A DNA stretch of 64,000 nt from Romboutsia faecis (lineage in GTDB: Bacteria; Bacillota; Clostridia; Peptostreptococcales; Peptostreptococcaceae), in contig NZ_JACRWE010000004.1 in NCBI RefSeq assembly GCF_014323405.1, forward strand, positions 454,057 through 518,056. The letters are read 5' to 3'. The position numbers and the translations under genes were made by a program. Below, in pieces: positions 63,884 through 64,000 of this stretch (its first letter is position 1; every line of letters begins with the position of its first letter). A model generated the notes under the pieces. The model searched no databases. It was not told the origin of the DNA and worked only from the letters and a program-made list of their open reading frames with translations.

Positions 63884-64000
<117 letters not shown>

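Overview
The window is AT-rich, low-GC Gram-positive DNA of clostridial type. The 16S rRNA 5' end at the right edge, the AGGAGG-type ribosome sites, spore-coat-like proteins and the gene families point to Peptostreptococcaceae (the Romboutsia / Clostridioides / Paeniclostridium neighbourhood). That placement comes from memory of 16S 5' ends and family content, not from a search. About four fifths of the genes are on the + strand, co-oriented with the rRNA operon that starts at about 63.9 kb. I see no prophage, insertion sequence, CRISPR array, defence island or tRNA gene. The window reads as core chromosome.

Layout. 0.2-9.4 kb: YkvI-like transporter, LarA-like racemase, GtrA protein, DUF134/zinc-ribbon protein, an acidic protein of unknown function, a HEXXH lipoprotein, a CotF-like coat protein and RNase J. 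9.5-15.6 kb: YhcH/YjgK protein, DUF1846 protein bracketed by two copies of an imperfect repeat, DNA polymerase IV, a cobalamin riboswitch with no recognisable B12 gene behind it, and asparagine synthetase. 15.6-19.5 kb: Crp/Fnr regulator divergent from nadABC, whose promoter carries a NiaR-like palindrome. 19.6-27.5 kb: two MATE exporters around an unknown helical protein, SfsA, an S1-domain protein, a PHP phosphatase and a CPBP protease. 27.6-31.8 kb: hotdog thioesterase, then a serine-biosynthesis operon (class V aminotransferase, SerA, DUF1015). 32-42.4 kb: AGCS symporter, YgiQ radical SAM protein, a three-gene ECF transporter, APC permease, a decayed P-type ATPase and a FolD paralog. 42.8-49.2 kb: PAS-PAS-GGDEF-HD-GYP protein, NupC-type nucleoside transporter and an NMT1-type ABC importer. 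49.4-55.5 kb: Xaa-Pro aminopeptidase, YbaK, an alpha/beta hydrolase with Asp at the nucleophile position, CvfB, and NagR-NagB behind two tandem operators. 55.9-60.2 kb: XRE-cupin regulator and potABCD. 60.3-64 kb: Cys/Asn-rich small protein, GH73 glucosaminidase, SAM riboswitch with a MetT-type transporter, rRNA promoter and 16S.

No unmistakable new multi-gene system was found. The most unusual signal is three genes (at 21139, 42799 and 58381) whose reading frames offer no usable ATG, GTG or TTG at the expected N-terminus but have an ATA codon 8-10 nt after a good Shine-Dalgarno sequence. Next come the cobalamin riboswitch followed by a terminator rather than a B12 gene, DUF1015 as a candidate for the missing step in the serine operon, and the Ser-to-Asp change in the alpha/beta hydrolase.

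Many starts listed here are internal to the longest open frame. They were moved to the ATG that lies 5-10 nt after a visible Shine-Dalgarno sequence.
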